Assembly: GCF_042686125.1 (NCBI RefSeq)
Contig: NZ_JBHUOV010000002.1
Location: 1 to 64,000, forward strand
DNA: 64,000 nt
From: Oceanihabitans iliipiscarium
GTDB lineage: Bacteria > Bacteroidota > Bacteroidia > Flavobacteriales > Flavobacteriaceae
Direction of reading: 5' to 3'
The notes beneath the pieces were generated by a model. That model did no database searches and was not told the origin of the DNA. It worked only from the letters and a program-made list of their open reading frames with translations. The translations under genes were made by a program, and so were the position numbers. Numbering within the stretch: position 1 is the first letter of the stretch; each line of letters opens with the position of its first letter. Below, piece after piece: positions 25,554 through 35,511 of this stretch.

Positions 25554-26849
25554 TTATGTATGAAGCAAAAAGACTTTCAACTCTTCATAAGAACTAATCT
25601 TTGTAGCTACTTTCTCTTTATGCATTACGGATTGGATTTGTTCTGGTAAAGCGACTTTTGTTTTAATCACTTCTTCAACAACATCTAAGAATTTGGTAGG
25701 ATGAGCAGTTTCTAAAAACACACAATGTGCATTAGGATGTTGTTTTAAATAGGCTTTGCAACCTAAATAGCCAACAGCACCATGAGGATCAGAAATGTAA
25801 TTAAAATTGTTGTAAATTTCTAGCATAGCCTCTCGAGTTTCAGTATCAGAAAAGCTAAAAGAAGAGAGGTTCATTTTTAAGTTTTCAAACTTGTTTTTAT
25901 AGATTTCCTGAATTCGAATAAAATTACTAGGATTTCCAACATCCATCGCATTACTGATGGTCTGTACACTAGGTTTGGCTTGATAATTTTCTGTCTTTAA
26001 ATATTGAGTCACTACATTATTAGCATTATTAGATGCAATAAAATGTTTGATAGGTAAACCTAATTGTTGTGCCATCATACCTGCACAGACATTACCAAAA
26101 TTACCACTAGGTACAGAAAATGTAATATCATTATAAGTATTATGCAGTTGTTTATACGCAAATATAAAATAGAAGAGTTGTGGTAACCAACGCGCAACAT
26201 TAATCGAATTGGCTGAAGTTAATTGCATTTTACTTGTTAAATCTTTATCTAAAAATGCCTGTTTTACCATATCCTGACAATCATCAAAAACACCATCGAC
26301 CTCTAAAGCTCTGATGTTTTGACCTAAAGTTGTTAATTGTTTTTCCTGGATATCACTAACCTTACCAGAAGGATAAAGTATAACTACATTTACTCCTTTT
26401 ACTCCAAGAAATCCATTTGCAACAGCACCTCCAGTATCACCAGAAGTAGCAACTAAAACTGTAACTTCATTACTGTTATTTTGATTGAAATAACCTAAAC
26501 ATCTTGCCATAAATCGAGCACCAACATCTTTAAATGCCATGGTTGGCCCATGAAATAGCTCTAAAGTAGATATATGGTTGTTGAGTTCTATTACAGGAAA
26601 ATCAAAAGATAGGGTTTCTTCAATAATAGTTTTTAAAACCTCTTCAGGAATTTCAGGCGTAACAAATTGTTTAATTGCTTGAAATGCGATTTCTGAATAA
26701 GACAAAGTATCAATATCTTCAAAAAACGAATTCGATAATGGTGTAATTATTTCAGGAAAATATAATCCTTTATCAGGCGCTAAGCCTTTGATAACAGCAT
26801 CTTTAAAGGACACTTTTGGTGCGTTATGATTGAGTGAGTAATAATTCAT
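25554..26849 (-). CDS. thrC: Threonine synthase
   Basis: 431 residues. PLP enzyme of fold type II: the PLP lysine is in GPTMAFKDVGARF (about residue 113), the phosphate-binding loop is ATSGDTGGAV, and VPSGNFGNVCAG is the cofactor ring motif. Short N-terminal form typical of bacterial class I enzymes. It converts O-phosphohomoserine to threonine. One base after thrB; third gene of the thr operon. Confidence 0.95.
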   Translation of the reverse strand: MNYYSLNHNAPKVSFKDAVIKGLAPDKGLYFPEIITPLSNSFFEDIDTLSYSEIAFQAIKQFVTPEIPEEVLKTIIEETLSFDFPVIELNNHISTLELFHGPTMAFKDVGARFMARCLGYFNQNNSNEVTVLVATSGDTGGAVANGFLGVKGVNVVILYPSGKVSDIQEKQLTTLGQNIRALEVDGVFDDCQDMVKQAFLDKDLTSKMQLTSANSINVARWLPQLFYFIFAYKQLHNTYNDITFSVPSGNFGNVCAGMMAQQLGLPIKHFIASNNANNVVTQYLKTENYQAKPSVQTISNAMDVGNPSNFIRIQEIYKNKFENLKMNLSSFSFSDTETREAMLEIYNNFNYISDPHGAVGYLGCKAYLKQHPNAHCVFLETAHPTKFLDVVEEVIKTKVALPEQIQSVMHKEKVATKISSYEELKVFLLHT

Positions 26850-26850
26850 T

Positions 26851-27771
26851 TTAAATAACTTTAATGCCTTCAGTGTTTATTTTACAGGTAAACGTGTAAA
26901 AGTCAATTCCTGTTTTAGAATATACATCATGAATAGTGTTCTCAACACGTGTAGCCATTTTTTGACCTTTACTTAATGCAAAAATGGATGGTCCTGAACC
27001 TGAAATTCCACAACCTAAGGCACCTATAGAAATTGCAGCTTTTTTAACAGCATCAAAGGAGGGAATTAACTGACTTCTATATGGTTCAACAATAACATCA
27101 TTTAATGTTTTCCCTAATAATTCATAATCATTAATATGTAATGCATGTACCAAACTACCTACGTTAGACCATTGAGTTATGGCATCTTTTAAAGGAATAT
27201 GATTAGGTAATATTGCTCTAGCTTCCGAAGTTTTGACTTCAATTTGTGGATGAATAATGGTTGCATATAATTCACTTGGTGTTGGTAATTGCAATATGTC
27301 TAAAGGTGTAGTGCTTTTCACTAAAGTGAAACCTCCAAAAAGGGCAGGAGCAATATTATCTGCATGTTCGCTACCACTGGCTAATGCTTCGCCTTTCATT
27401 GCAAAACGTGTAAGCTGTGTTTTATTATAAGGTTTACCTAACAGTTCGTTGATAGCATATACAGCTCCAGAAGCACTAGCAGAGCTGCTACCAATACCAC
27501 TTCCTGGTTTAATTTTTTTGTAAATTTCAATCTCAAAACCACAGTTAGGTTTGGCATCTTCATATAGTGCTAAAGCAGATACGCCAGCTACATTGTCTTC
27601 CGTTTTTAAAGGCAAATCATAGCCTTCAATTTTAGTGATAAAAATGCCTTTGTTTTCTGTTTTACGGATAAGCATTTCATCTCCAACTGTATCCAAACAA
27701 AACCCAAGAACATCAAATCCACAAGACACATTAGCCACAGTAGCAGGAGAAAATATTTTAATGTCTTTCAT
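26851..27771 (-). CDS. thrB: Homoserine kinase
   Basis: 306 residues of the GHMP kinase family. The ATP loop is KPGSGIGSSSASASGA, the N-terminal motif is SPATVANVSCGFDVLG and the C-terminal motif is GCGISGSGPSIFAL. It phosphorylates homoserine for thrC. It starts 3 bases after thrA. Confidence 0.95.
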   Translation of the reverse strand: MKDIKIFSPATVANVSCGFDVLGFCLDTVGDEMLIRKTENKGIFITKIEGYDLPLKTEDNVAGVSALALYEDAKPNCGFEIEIYKKIKPGSGIGSSSASASGAVYAINELLGKPYNKTQLTRFAMKGEALASGSEHADNIAPALFGGFTLVKSTTPLDILQLPTPSELYATIIHPQIEVKTSEARAILPNHIPLKDAITQWSNVGSLVHALHINDYELLGKTLNDVIVEPYRSQLIPSFDAVKKAAISIGALGCGISGSGPSIFALSKGQKMATRVENTIHDVYSKTGIDFYTFTCKINTEGIKVI

Positions 27772-27774
27772 ATG

Positions 27775-30219
27775 CTATTTATTAGCAATTTGTATTATAT
27801 CAGCAAACAAACCTGAAGCGGTAACATCTGCTCCAGCACCAGCACCTTTAACAATAAGAGGCTGTTCTGGATAGCGTTGAGTATAAAACATAACGATGTT
27901 ATCTTTTCCTTCTAAATTATAAAAAGGATGACCTTCAGGAATTTCTCGTAAACCAACTTTAGCTTTTCCTTTTTTAAATTCTGCAACGTATTTTAACTGA
28001 CAATTTTTAGCTTTTGCTGAAGCGTATAATTTTTGAAAATGAGCCTCATCAGCTTTAAGTGTTTTATAAAATTCATCAACAGATTTGCTTTCTAAATTCG
28101 CTGGAGTTAGAAAAGAGTCGTTCTGAATATCTTCAATTTCCATAATTCCACCATTTTCTCTTGCTAAGATTAATATCTTTCTTGCTACATCAATACCACT
28201 TAAATCAATTCTAGGATCAGGCTCAGTATAGCCTTCAAACTGAGCACGTTTTACCGTATCATGAAAATTTGTATGATCACTAAAATTATTAAACACAAAA
28301 TTTAAACTTCCAGAAAGTACTGCTTGAATACTTGTAACTTTATCTCCTGAAGCAACTAGATTATTTAGAGTGTTAATAATTGGCAATCCAGCACCAACGT
28401 TAGTTTCATATAAAAATGGCGCATTATATTTAAGGGATAAATCTTGAAGGTTTTTGTAATTTTCATAAGTACTTGAGCAAGCAATCTTACTACAAGCCAC
28501 CACAGCAATACTGTTTTTTAAGTAATCTGCATACAATTCTGCTACAGCTTCATTGGCAGTTACATCAACAAAAATACTATTCCGTAAATTCAGTGCAATG
28601 ACTTTATTTAAAAAGCCTTTTAAACTTGATTTATCTGCATAATGAAACTGTGAAGCCCAATTGCTAAGGTTTATACCTTCAGCATTAAAAATCATTTTCT
28701 TAGAATTTGCTAAACCAACAATACGAACATCAATTTTGAGATTCTTTTTTAAGAAATTGTGTTGCTGCTCGATTTGATCAATTAACTTTTCTCCAACGTT
28801 TCCAACACCAGTAATAAAAAGATTAAGTTGCTTGGTTTTGACTTCAAAAAAGCGTTCATGTAAAGTATTTAATGCCTTTTTTACATCTTTATCTGCAATT
28901 ACTGCAGAAATATTTCTTTCTGAAGCGCCTTGTGCAATGGCTCTAATATTAATATTATTTTTACCCAAAGCACTAAACATTTTACCACTAACGCCTTGAT
29001 GATTTTTAATATTATCTCCAATTACGGCTATAATAGATAGGTTATCTTCAAGAATAATTGGGTTGATTTTATGCAATGATATTTCATTTTCGAAGGTCGC
29101 GTCTAAGGTGTTTTTAGCAAGTTCAGCATCTTTTGTTTCAATACCAAAACATATAGAATGTTCTGAAGACGCTTGAGTAATTAAAATAACGTTTATCTTT
29201 TCTTGAGCAAGGGTTTCAAATAAGCGCTTTGAAAACCCAGGAATACCAACCATTCCACTGCCTTCTAATGTTAATAGTGCAATATTACTAATATGAGTAA
29301 TCCCTTTTATTGGTGCTTTGTTATTGGTGCTATTCTTTGAAATAATAGTACCAGCATCATCGGGTTTTAAAGTGTTTTTAATGTGAATTGGAATATTTAA
29401 ATCAAAAACAGGTTGTACCGTTGGTGGATATAATACTTTTGCTCCAAAATGCGATAGCTCCATCGCTTCTTGATATGATATTTTTTCAATAGGAAAAGCT
29501 TGTTTTACCAACTTAGGGTTTGCTGTAAACATGCCACTTACATCGGTCCATATTTCAAGTTGTTCCACTTTTAAAGCAGCTGCGATTATGGCAGCAGTAA
29601 AGTCAGAACCACCACGTCCTAATGTTGTTATTTCTCCAATCTTTGATTTCGAAACAAAACCTGGAAGTACAGTGATTTTATGGTCTATACTTTTAAAATA
29701 AGCTTTTATGTTTTTATTTGTTAAACTGTAATCAACCTCTGCTTTTGTAAAATTAGAATTCGTTACAATAAGTTCTTGGCTATTCTTTAACTCCGCATTT
29801 GCTTTCTGATTTTTTAGAGTTTCAGTTATAATATAAGAGGATAATAATTCTCCAAAACTGACTAATTTATCTGAGGTTTTAGGCGATAATTCATTAATCA
29901 AGTATATGCCATCTAACAAACTTTTTAGCTCCAAAAGTGTATTTTCTACATGATTTAAAACTGATTTATTTTGCTTCGGAATTAATTCTGCAACAAGATT
30001 AAAATGAGTTTTTTTTATAGCTTCAAATTCAGCGACATAGCCTTTATCTTTCTGATTCGCTAGTGTTCCAGCTTTTAAAAGCCGATCTGTAATTCCTCCA
30101 ACAGCAGAAACTACGCAAATAATTTGATCAGTAATTGAATAGGCACCTAAAATACTGATTACTTTATTGATGTTTTTCGTTGAACCTACAGATGTCCCTC
30201 CAAATTTTAATACTTTCAT
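27775..30219 (-). CDS. thrA: Bifunctional aspartokinase/homoserine dehydrogenase
   Basis: 814 residues, the expected fusion length. Aspartokinase: KFGGTSVGS (4-12), TLGRGGSDFTAA, followed by two ACT domains (about 310-455) for allosteric control. Homoserine dehydrogenase: ITGVGNVGEKL near 468, VACSK, GAGLPIINTLN and SGSLNFVFN, with the ending GAGAGADVTASGLFAD. It catalyses the first and third steps from aspartate to threonine; feedback by threonine is typical of this fusion. Heads the thrABC operon. Confidence 0.95.
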   Translation of the reverse strand: MKVLKFGGTSVGSTKNINKVISILGAYSITDQIICVVSAVGGITDRLLKAGTLANQKDKGYVAEFEAIKKTHFNLVAELIPKQNKSVLNHVENTLLELKSLLDGIYLINELSPKTSDKLVSFGELLSSYIITETLKNQKANAELKNSQELIVTNSNFTKAEVDYSLTNKNIKAYFKSIDHKITVLPGFVSKSKIGEITTLGRGGSDFTAAIIAAALKVEQLEIWTDVSGMFTANPKLVKQAFPIEKISYQEAMELSHFGAKVLYPPTVQPVFDLNIPIHIKNTLKPDDAGTIISKNSTNNKAPIKGITHISNIALLTLEGSGMVGIPGFSKRLFETLAQEKINVILITQASSEHSICFGIETKDAELAKNTLDATFENEISLHKINPIILEDNLSIIAVIGDNIKNHQGVSGKMFSALGKNNINIRAIAQGASERNISAVIADKDVKKALNTLHERFFEVKTKQLNLFITGVGNVGEKLIDQIEQQHNFLKKNLKIDVRIVGLANSKKMIFNAEGINLSNWASQFHYADKSSLKGFLNKVIALNLRNSIFVDVTANEAVAELYADYLKNSIAVVACSKIACSSTYENYKNLQDLSLKYNAPFLYETNVGAGLPIINTLNNLVASGDKVTSIQAVLSGSLNFVFNNFSDHTNFHDTVKRAQFEGYTEPDPRIDLSGIDVARKILILARENGGIMEIEDIQNDSFLTPANLESKSVDEFYKTLKADEAHFQKLYASAKAKNCQLKYVAEFKKGKAKVGLREIPEGHPFYNLEGKDNIVMFYTQRYPEQPLIVKGAGAGADVTASGLFADIIQIANK

Positions 30220-30442
30220 TTTAAATTACTTTTCTGTCTTTTAAAGCTTTTTCAAATAAAAGAACATTAATTTAAGACTCATAATATATCCGATAAAAAT
30301 TCCTTTAGTCACTTTAAACGGTTCATTTTTCAATACCATAAAATGTGTTTAGAAATTAGAAAAGTATTACTTTTACTCCAATTATAAAACTAAATTCTTC
30401 TTTTTGAAGAATCGATAAAAATACATACCTATTTTTGATGAA
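30220..30442. other. Divergent intergenic region, thrA and nnr
   Basis: 223 bases. It holds a 32-codon frame on the minus strand (30241-30339, MVLKNEPFKVTKGIFIGY at its start) that ends 21 bases before thrA; it has only one threonine and no terminator after it, so it is not a classical attenuator. A hairpin ATTCTTC-TTTTT-GAAGAAT is at 30394-30412, and TATTTTTG at 30430-30437 sits 5 bases before the nnr ATG. Confidence 0.4.
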
Positions 30443-31999
30443 ATGAAAATATTTTCTAAAGAACAAATATACGAAGGTGATAAATTAACAGCAGAGAAGC
30501 AAAGCATTACATCAACAGAACTAATGGAACGCGCTGCCATTCAAATTTTTAATTGGATGCATATACGCATGCAAGGTGCCCAAGTGCCAATTCATGTGTT
30601 TTGCGGTATTGGTAATAATGGAGGAGATGGATTAGTTTTAGCAAGGCATTTAATTACTCATGGTTATAATGTGAATACTTATGTTATTAATTATAGCGAT
30701 ACACGTTCTAAAGATTTTTTAATCAATTACGACCGAATTAAAAATGTATCAAAAAAGTGGCCTTTGTTAATGACAGATGCAGAAGCGCTTCCTGTAATTC
30801 ATCAGGATGATATTATTGTAGATGCAGTGTTTGGTATTGGCTTAAATAGACCTGTTGTTGATTGGGTTAAGAATTTATTTACTCATTTTAGAGCGTCAAA
30901 AGCCTTTACATTATCTATAGACATTCCATCAGGATTATTTCCAGATCAAGTGCCTGCTAATGAAAATGATGTGGTTTGGGCAAATTATACGCTTAGTTTT
31001 CAAACGCCAAAATTATTATTCTTTTTACCAGAAACAGCAAAGTATACTGTTCAATGGGAAGTTTTAGATATAGGAATTGATCCAGAATATTTATATACCA
31101 CAGCAACTGCTTATGAGTTGATTGGAAAGCATGAGATGCTTCCTGTTTATAAACCAAGAGAGAAATTTTCTAATAAAGGTCAGTTTGGACATTGTTTAAT
31201 TATTGGAGGCAGTTATGGCAAAATTGGTGCTGTAACTTTGGCTAGTCGTGCTGCATTATCATCTGGAGCTGGATTAGTCACTACTTTCATCCCTAAATGT
31301 GGTTATAATGCAATACAATCTTCTTTCCCAGAAGCTATGGTGATTACAGATGTAAATGAAGATTGTATTACACATATTAAGTATGATATTGAGCCTTCAG
31401 TCATTGCCTTAGGTGTAGGAATGGGAACTGCGACAAAAACGATAACAGCATTTGAAACCTTCTTAAAAACGAATAAAACGCCTTTAGTAATAGATGCAGA
31501 TGGTATAAATATGCTAGCACAAAAAAAGGCTTTATTAAAATTACTTCCTCAACAAACAATTTTAACACCACATCCTAAAGAATTAGAACGCTTAATTGGT
31601 ACATGGAAAGACGATTTTGATAAATTAAAGAAAGTAAAAGCCCTATCTAAAAAGTATGATCTTATTGTTGTCATCAAAGGCGCTAATACAATTACTGTTT
31701 TTCAAGACAAAGGCTATGTAAATACAACAGGTAATCCTGGTTTAGCTACAGCTGGAACAGGTGATGTATTAACAGGTATAATTACAGGTTTAATCGCTCA
31801 AGGTTATGCACCTATCGCAGCAACATTATTTGGTATTTATTTACATGGAAAATCTGCAGATATAGCTATAGAAGATTTAGGGTATCAGAGCTTAATTGCT
31901 AGTCATGTAATTGAAGCTTTAGGTGAAGCGTATATTGATTTGTTTAAGCAGCCTGAACAGCCACAAGTAGAAGAGGAGCCAGAAGATTCTAAAGAATAG
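30443..31999 (+). CDS. nnr: Bifunctional NAD(P)H-hydrate epimerase/dehydratase
   Basis: 518 residues, the fused length. The YjeF_N epimerase half has TSTELMERAA and CGIGNNGGDGLVLARHL, with DAVFGIGL and SIDIPSGLFPD. The kinase-like dehydratase half has CLIIGGSYGKIGAVTLA, TPHPKELERLIG and NPGLATAGTGDVLTGII near residue 438. It repairs hydrated NADH and NADPH using ADP. A short charged tail (EEEPEDSKE) ends the protein, followed directly by a terminator. Confidence 0.95.
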   Translation: MKIFSKEQIYEGDKLTAEKQSITSTELMERAAIQIFNWMHIRMQGAQVPIHVFCGIGNNGGDGLVLARHLITHGYNVNTYVINYSDTRSKDFLINYDRIKNVSKKWPLLMTDAEALPVIHQDDIIVDAVFGIGLNRPVVDWVKNLFTHFRASKAFTLSIDIPSGLFPDQVPANENDVVWANYTLSFQTPKLLFFLPETAKYTVQWEVLDIGIDPEYLYTTATAYELIGKHEMLPVYKPREKFSNKGQFGHCLIIGGSYGKIGAVTLASRAALSSGAGLVTTFIPKCGYNAIQSSFPEAMVITDVNEDCITHIKYDIEPSVIALGVGMGTATKTITAFETFLKTNKTPLVIDADGINMLAQKKALLKLLPQQTILTPHPKELERLIGTWKDDFDKLKKVKALSKKYDLIVVIKGANTITVFQDKGYVNTTGNPGLATAGTGDVLTGIITGLIAQGYAPIAATLFGIYLHGKSADIAIEDLGYQSLIASHVIEALGEAYIDLFKQPEQPQVEEEPEDSKE

Positions 32000-32002
32000 A
32001 AT

Positions 32003-32038
32003 AAAAAAAGCCACTCTATTGAGTGGCTTTTTTTTTTA
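32003..32038. terminator. Bidirectional terminator, nnr and TlpA-like gene
   Basis: Stem AAAAGCCACTC / GAGTGGCTTTT with loop TATT, flanked by A and T runs; overlaps the 3' end of the converging gene at 32036. Confidence 0.88.
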
Positions 32039-33088
32039 GATATTTAATGAATTAAATAGTTTTTTCAATTTTGGACTCGAAGGTCTTGGTGCATCTGGAT
32101 TAATAATAATTCCATCAGGACCAATTAAGATAAAACGAGGAATACTATTAATTTTGTAACCTGTTATGAAATCAGATTGAAACGCATTATCTGCAAATAA
32201 TTGTACACCTCCCATTTCTTTATCAGCAATCATTTTTTTCCAACCTTCATAAGCTAATTCTTGTGATTTGTTTTTATAACCTCTACCATTGTCTACAGAA
32301 ATGCTTACAAATTCTATATTCTTATCATGATATTCTTTTTCAACTGCTTTTAAAGAAGGAATTTCGGCTTTACATGGTCCACACCAAGTTGCCCAAACAT
32401 CTACATATACATATTTACCTTTTAAGTCGTTTAAGGAAGTATCTCCTCCGTTAAAGTTTTCATAGTTTTCAAATGTTGGTGAAGGTTGTCCAATTAAATC
32501 CGCAAACTTAGCTGCTCTAGCCTTATTTCTTTCTTCTTGTTTTGCATAATATTCTAAGTACTGGCTTTCAAACTGATTCAAACTTTCCATTTCACTGGCG
32601 TATAAAGTAGAGTCTATGTTTTTATTATTGTTTAAAAACTCACTTTTTTTAGCACTGATTTCAGAAATGGCAGCTTTAAAATCGGCTTCTTCAAAATCAA
32701 AAAGACTAGGAGGGAAAAGCGTTTCTTCCATTAAGGATTTTTTTGCTAAATAGTTGTTTGTTTCTGAGCCTAATCCTGCATACACAATAGTTTCATCAAA
32801 CATTTTAGTGTCTAAAGTCATATTAAGATCGAATCCGTTTTGCAAATACAGGCTTGTGCTTTCACCACCATCATAAAAGCTATAGCGTCCGCTTTCAATT
32901 TTTAAAGTATCACTAAAAGTTCCATCTTCATTAACTTTAATAGTTTTAGAATAGGTTTTATTGCTAACAACAATAGAATCACTATTCTTATCTATTATAG
33001 TACCTGAAAAGGTCATATAATCTTTAGGTTCTTCCTTACATGCAATAAGCGTCGTTATGGCAGATAAAGTCATTATTAATTTTTTCAT
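32036..33088 (-). CDS. TlpA-like thioredoxin-fold lipoprotein with DUF4369-type N-terminus
   Basis: 350 residues. Lipobox LIAC gives Cys17 as the acylation site. The first 200 residues have DUF4369-like strands (FSGTIIDKNSDSIVV) and a charged helix, and the C-terminal 140 residues form a thioredoxin domain. The active site WCGPC is at 235-239, with the cis-proline in SIPRFILI. Predicted periplasmic-side disulfide reductase for secreted or cytochrome proteins. Monocistronic. Confidence 0.88.
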   Translation of the reverse strand: MKKLIMTLSAITTLIACKEEPKDYMTFSGTIIDKNSDSIVVSNKTYSKTIKVNEDGTFSDTLKIESGRYSFYDGGESTSLYLQNGFDLNMTLDTKMFDETIVYAGLGSETNNYLAKKSLMEETLFPPSLFDFEEADFKAAISEISAKKSEFLNNNKNIDSTLYASEMESLNQFESQYLEYYAKQEERNKARAAKFADLIGQPSPTFENYENFNGGDTSLNDLKGKYVYVDVWATWCGPCKAEIPSLKAVEKEYHDKNIEFVSISVDNGRGYKNKSQELAYEGWKKMIADKEMGGVQLFADNAFQSDFITGYKINSIPRFILIGPDGIIINPDAPRPSSPKLKKLFNSLNI

Positions 33089-33213
33089 TTTATTTGTTTT
33101 AGTTTCTCAAAAATAATGCACAAAAGATTAATAATTTGCATTTTTTTAAATTATTAACAATTGTTGCATAAGTTGTTTTGAATTATGACTTTTGAAACAC
33201 TATTATAAAAGCC

Positions 33214-34737
33214 ATGAGTAAATATCACCAAATTTCATCTGAAGAATTAGACATTGTAACTATTTATAATATTTTTAAGGAAGGTAAAAAGTTAAAACTT
33301 TCTTCAGCAGCAATTCAAAACATTAAAAAGTGTAAAGCGTATTTAAATAGTAAGCTTGAAGCTGATGATAAGCCTTTTTATGGAATAAACACTGGGTTTG
33401 GCTCACTTTATAATGTTAAAATATCTAAACGTGATCTTACAAAACTTCAAGAAAACCTAGTCATGTCTCATGCTTGTGGAACTGGAGATCGTGTGCCAGA
33501 AAGTATTGTGAAAGTGATGTTGCTTTTAAAGATCCAATCTTTAAGTTATGGGCATAGTGGTGTACAATTAGATACTGTAAATCGATTAATTGATTTTTTT
33601 AATAACGATATTTTTCCTTTTGTATATACACAAGGCTCACTTGGTGCTTCTGGTGATTTAGCGCCATTAGCGCACTTGGCATTACCATTAATAGGAAAAG
33701 GGAAAGTCGTTCACAATAAAAGGGTTGTAAATGCGTCAACAATTTTAAAAACATTTAACTGGAAACCTATTAAATTAGAAGCCAAAGAAGGCTTAGCACT
33801 TTTAAATGGAACGCAATTTATGAGTGCTTATGGTGTGTACTTATTATTAATGTCGCATAAAACATCTTATTTAGCTGACTTAGTTGCAAGTATTTCATTA
33901 GATGCTTTTGATGGACGGATAGAACCTTTTCACGATTTAGTACATCAAGTTCGTCCTCATGCTGGACAAGTTAAAGTTGCGAAACGTTTTAATGAGTTTT
34001 TAAAAGGCAGCGAATTAATAACAAGAGAAAAGGCACATGTGCAAGATCCTTATTCTTTCCGATGTATACCGCAGGTGCATGGCGCCACTAAAGATACATT
34101 AGATTTTGTAGAGAAAACCATACTGACCGAAATTAATTCAGTAACCGATAACCCAAATATTTTTTCTGACGAAGACCTCATTATTTCTGGAGGAAATTTT
34201 CACGGACAACCATTAGCATTAGCACTAGACTACTTAAAGATAGCCATGGCAGAAATAGGCAATATCTCTGAACGTAGAACTTTTCAATTAGTTTCAGGCC
34301 TAAGAGATTTACCTCCTTTTTTAGTTAATAATCCAGGCTTAAATTCAGGGTTTATGATTCCGCAATATACTGCAGCTAGTATTGTAAGTGCTAATAAACA
34401 ATTAGCAACTCCAGCGAGTGTAGATAGTATTGTGTCAAGTAATGGTCAAGAAGACCATGTAAGTATGGGCGCAAATGCTGCGACTCAAGCCTATACTTTA
34501 ATTAGAAATGTTGAGCGTATAATTGCTATTGAATTGATGAATGCCTCACAAGCAATAGCATTTAGAAATCCGTTAAAGACTTCAGATTTTTTAGAATCTT
34601 TTTTAGCAGAATACAGAAAAGAAGTCTCTTTTGTAAAGAAGGATCGAGTTTTGCATAATGATATTGAAGCTTCTATTCAGTTTTTAAAAGACGTAGATAT
34701 TGAAATAGAAGAGCTGTTTTTGAATAATTACAGTTAG
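33214..34737 (+). CDS. hutH: Histidine ammonia-lyase
   Basis: 507 residues, normal for HutH. The MIO cofactor tripeptide is Ala145-Ser146-Gly147 (LGASGDLAPLAH). The SH pair in NLVMSHACGTG matches HutH, not tyrosine lyases, which carry a His one position earlier. FGSLYNVKIS, ITREKAHVQDPYSFRC and TDNPN are intact. It deaminates histidine to urocanate, but hutU, hutI and hutG are not beside it. Closely followed by the converging DksA-like gene. Confidence 0.9.
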   Translation: MSKYHQISSEELDIVTIYNIFKEGKKLKLSSAAIQNIKKCKAYLNSKLEADDKPFYGINTGFGSLYNVKISKRDLTKLQENLVMSHACGTGDRVPESIVKVMLLLKIQSLSYGHSGVQLDTVNRLIDFFNNDIFPFVYTQGSLGASGDLAPLAHLALPLIGKGKVVHNKRVVNASTILKTFNWKPIKLEAKEGLALLNGTQFMSAYGVYLLLMSHKTSYLADLVASISLDAFDGRIEPFHDLVHQVRPHAGQVKVAKRFNEFLKGSELITREKAHVQDPYSFRCIPQVHGATKDTLDFVEKTILTEINSVTDNPNIFSDEDLIISGGNFHGQPLALALDYLKIAMAEIGNISERRTFQLVSGLRDLPPFLVNNPGLNSGFMIPQYTAASIVSANKQLATPASVDSIVSSNGQEDHVSMGANAATQAYTLIRNVERIIAIELMNASQAIAFRNPLKTSDFLESFLAEYRKEVSFVKKDRVLHNDIEASIQFLKDVDIEIEELFLNNYS

Positions 34738-34739
34738 AC

Positions 34740-35072
34740 TTAACTCGCACAATTTACACAAAACCTGCTATGAGGCATGAGCATAATTCTTCCAATAGGA
34801 ATAGTATTCTTGCATTTAGCACAAATACCAAATTCTGGTTCATGTAAGTTTGATAAAGTAATTTGAAGGTTTTTTAATTTTTGATTGGCTTTATGTAAAG
34901 CAGCGTCATTCACAGACTTATTATTTATAGCATCCATTCGAGATACTCGTCCAATAGCATTTTCAGGAGCAATAGGCTGAGTCAGTTCTTCAAGGTTATT
35001 AATAGAAATTTGAGTGTTTTCTATTTCTTGATGAATTAAGGCTTCAATGTTTTTTAATTCGGTTTTATTCAT
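34740..35072 (-). CDS. TraR/DksA family zinc-finger protein
   Basis: 110 residues from the ATG at 35072; an earlier start at 35108 would overlap the upstream gene further. A coiled-coil first half (KTELKNIEALIHQEIENTQ) is followed by a C4 zinc finger CAKC-x17-CVNC. The coiled coil lacks the DxxDxA tip I would expect in classical DksA, showing DAINNKS instead, so action on RNA polymerase is uncertain. It overlaps the upstream gene by 8 bases and is the third gene of that set. Confidence 0.8.
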   Translation of the reverse strand: MNKTELKNIEALIHQEIENTQISINNLEELTQPIAPENAIGRVSRMDAINNKSVNDAALHKANQKLKNLQITLSNLHEPEFGICAKCKNTIPIGRIMLMPHSRFCVNCAS

Positions 35073-35439
35073 TTTTTTTGCTGAACGTATTTGCCCAAAA
35101 TAGGGCATCTTCTAAATCGTTAAAAATCTCAAAAAAAGGTTGGTTATTTAATAAAGGTTTTTCGGAAATACTCTTTTTAATTAATGATTTATCGTTGCTA
35201 ACGACTATAATTCCTAGTAAATTTTTATTCTTAGAGACAATCTTATAAACATGAGGTTCAACGGTATAATTATGTATTCTATGCGATATATAAATAAACG
35301 GATTTCCTTTAAAGTAGTTTACAATTTCTTTACTAATTAGTGCAGCCTTGCTTTCTGTTAAATGAATATTTTCATTAACAGTACTTATAATATAATTTTT
35401 AGTGAATTTTAAAACACAAAAGTCTAACTCTACAACCAT
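35065..35439 (-). CDS. PFIYI-motif protein, copy 1 (SpoIIAA/STAS-like candidate)
   Basis: 124 residues without signal peptide. NPFIYISHRIHNYTVEP and FFEIFNDLEDALFWA are shared with the protein encoded 72 bases upstream. The pattern of a beta-strand PFIYI, a late helix ending DALFWA and a strand LLGIIVVS suggests the STAS/SpoIIAA-like fold, which I infer from shape alone. Function unknown. It overlaps the DksA-like gene, pointing to a shared message. Confidence 0.6.
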   Translation of the reverse strand: MVVELDFCVLKFTKNYIISTVNENIHLTESKAALISKEIVNYFKGNPFIYISHRIHNYTVEPHVYKIVSKNKNLLGIIVVSNDKSLIKKSISEKPLLNNQPFFEIFNDLEDALFWANTFSKKNE

Positions 35440-35511
35440 AAAATTGAATGTGATAACTCTTAATTATAATAAAGAGCAAGTCTATTATATCAGGACATGC
35501 TTTATTATTTG

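Noticed and set aside
30241..30339. Threonine leader peptide for attenuation
   Set aside because: Only one threonine, no run of Thr or Ile codons and no terminator/antiterminator pair after it.
35439..35511. Imperfect inverted repeat between the PFIYI-motif genes
   Set aside because: The stem is interrupted and AT-only at its ends, and could arise by chance in this composition.
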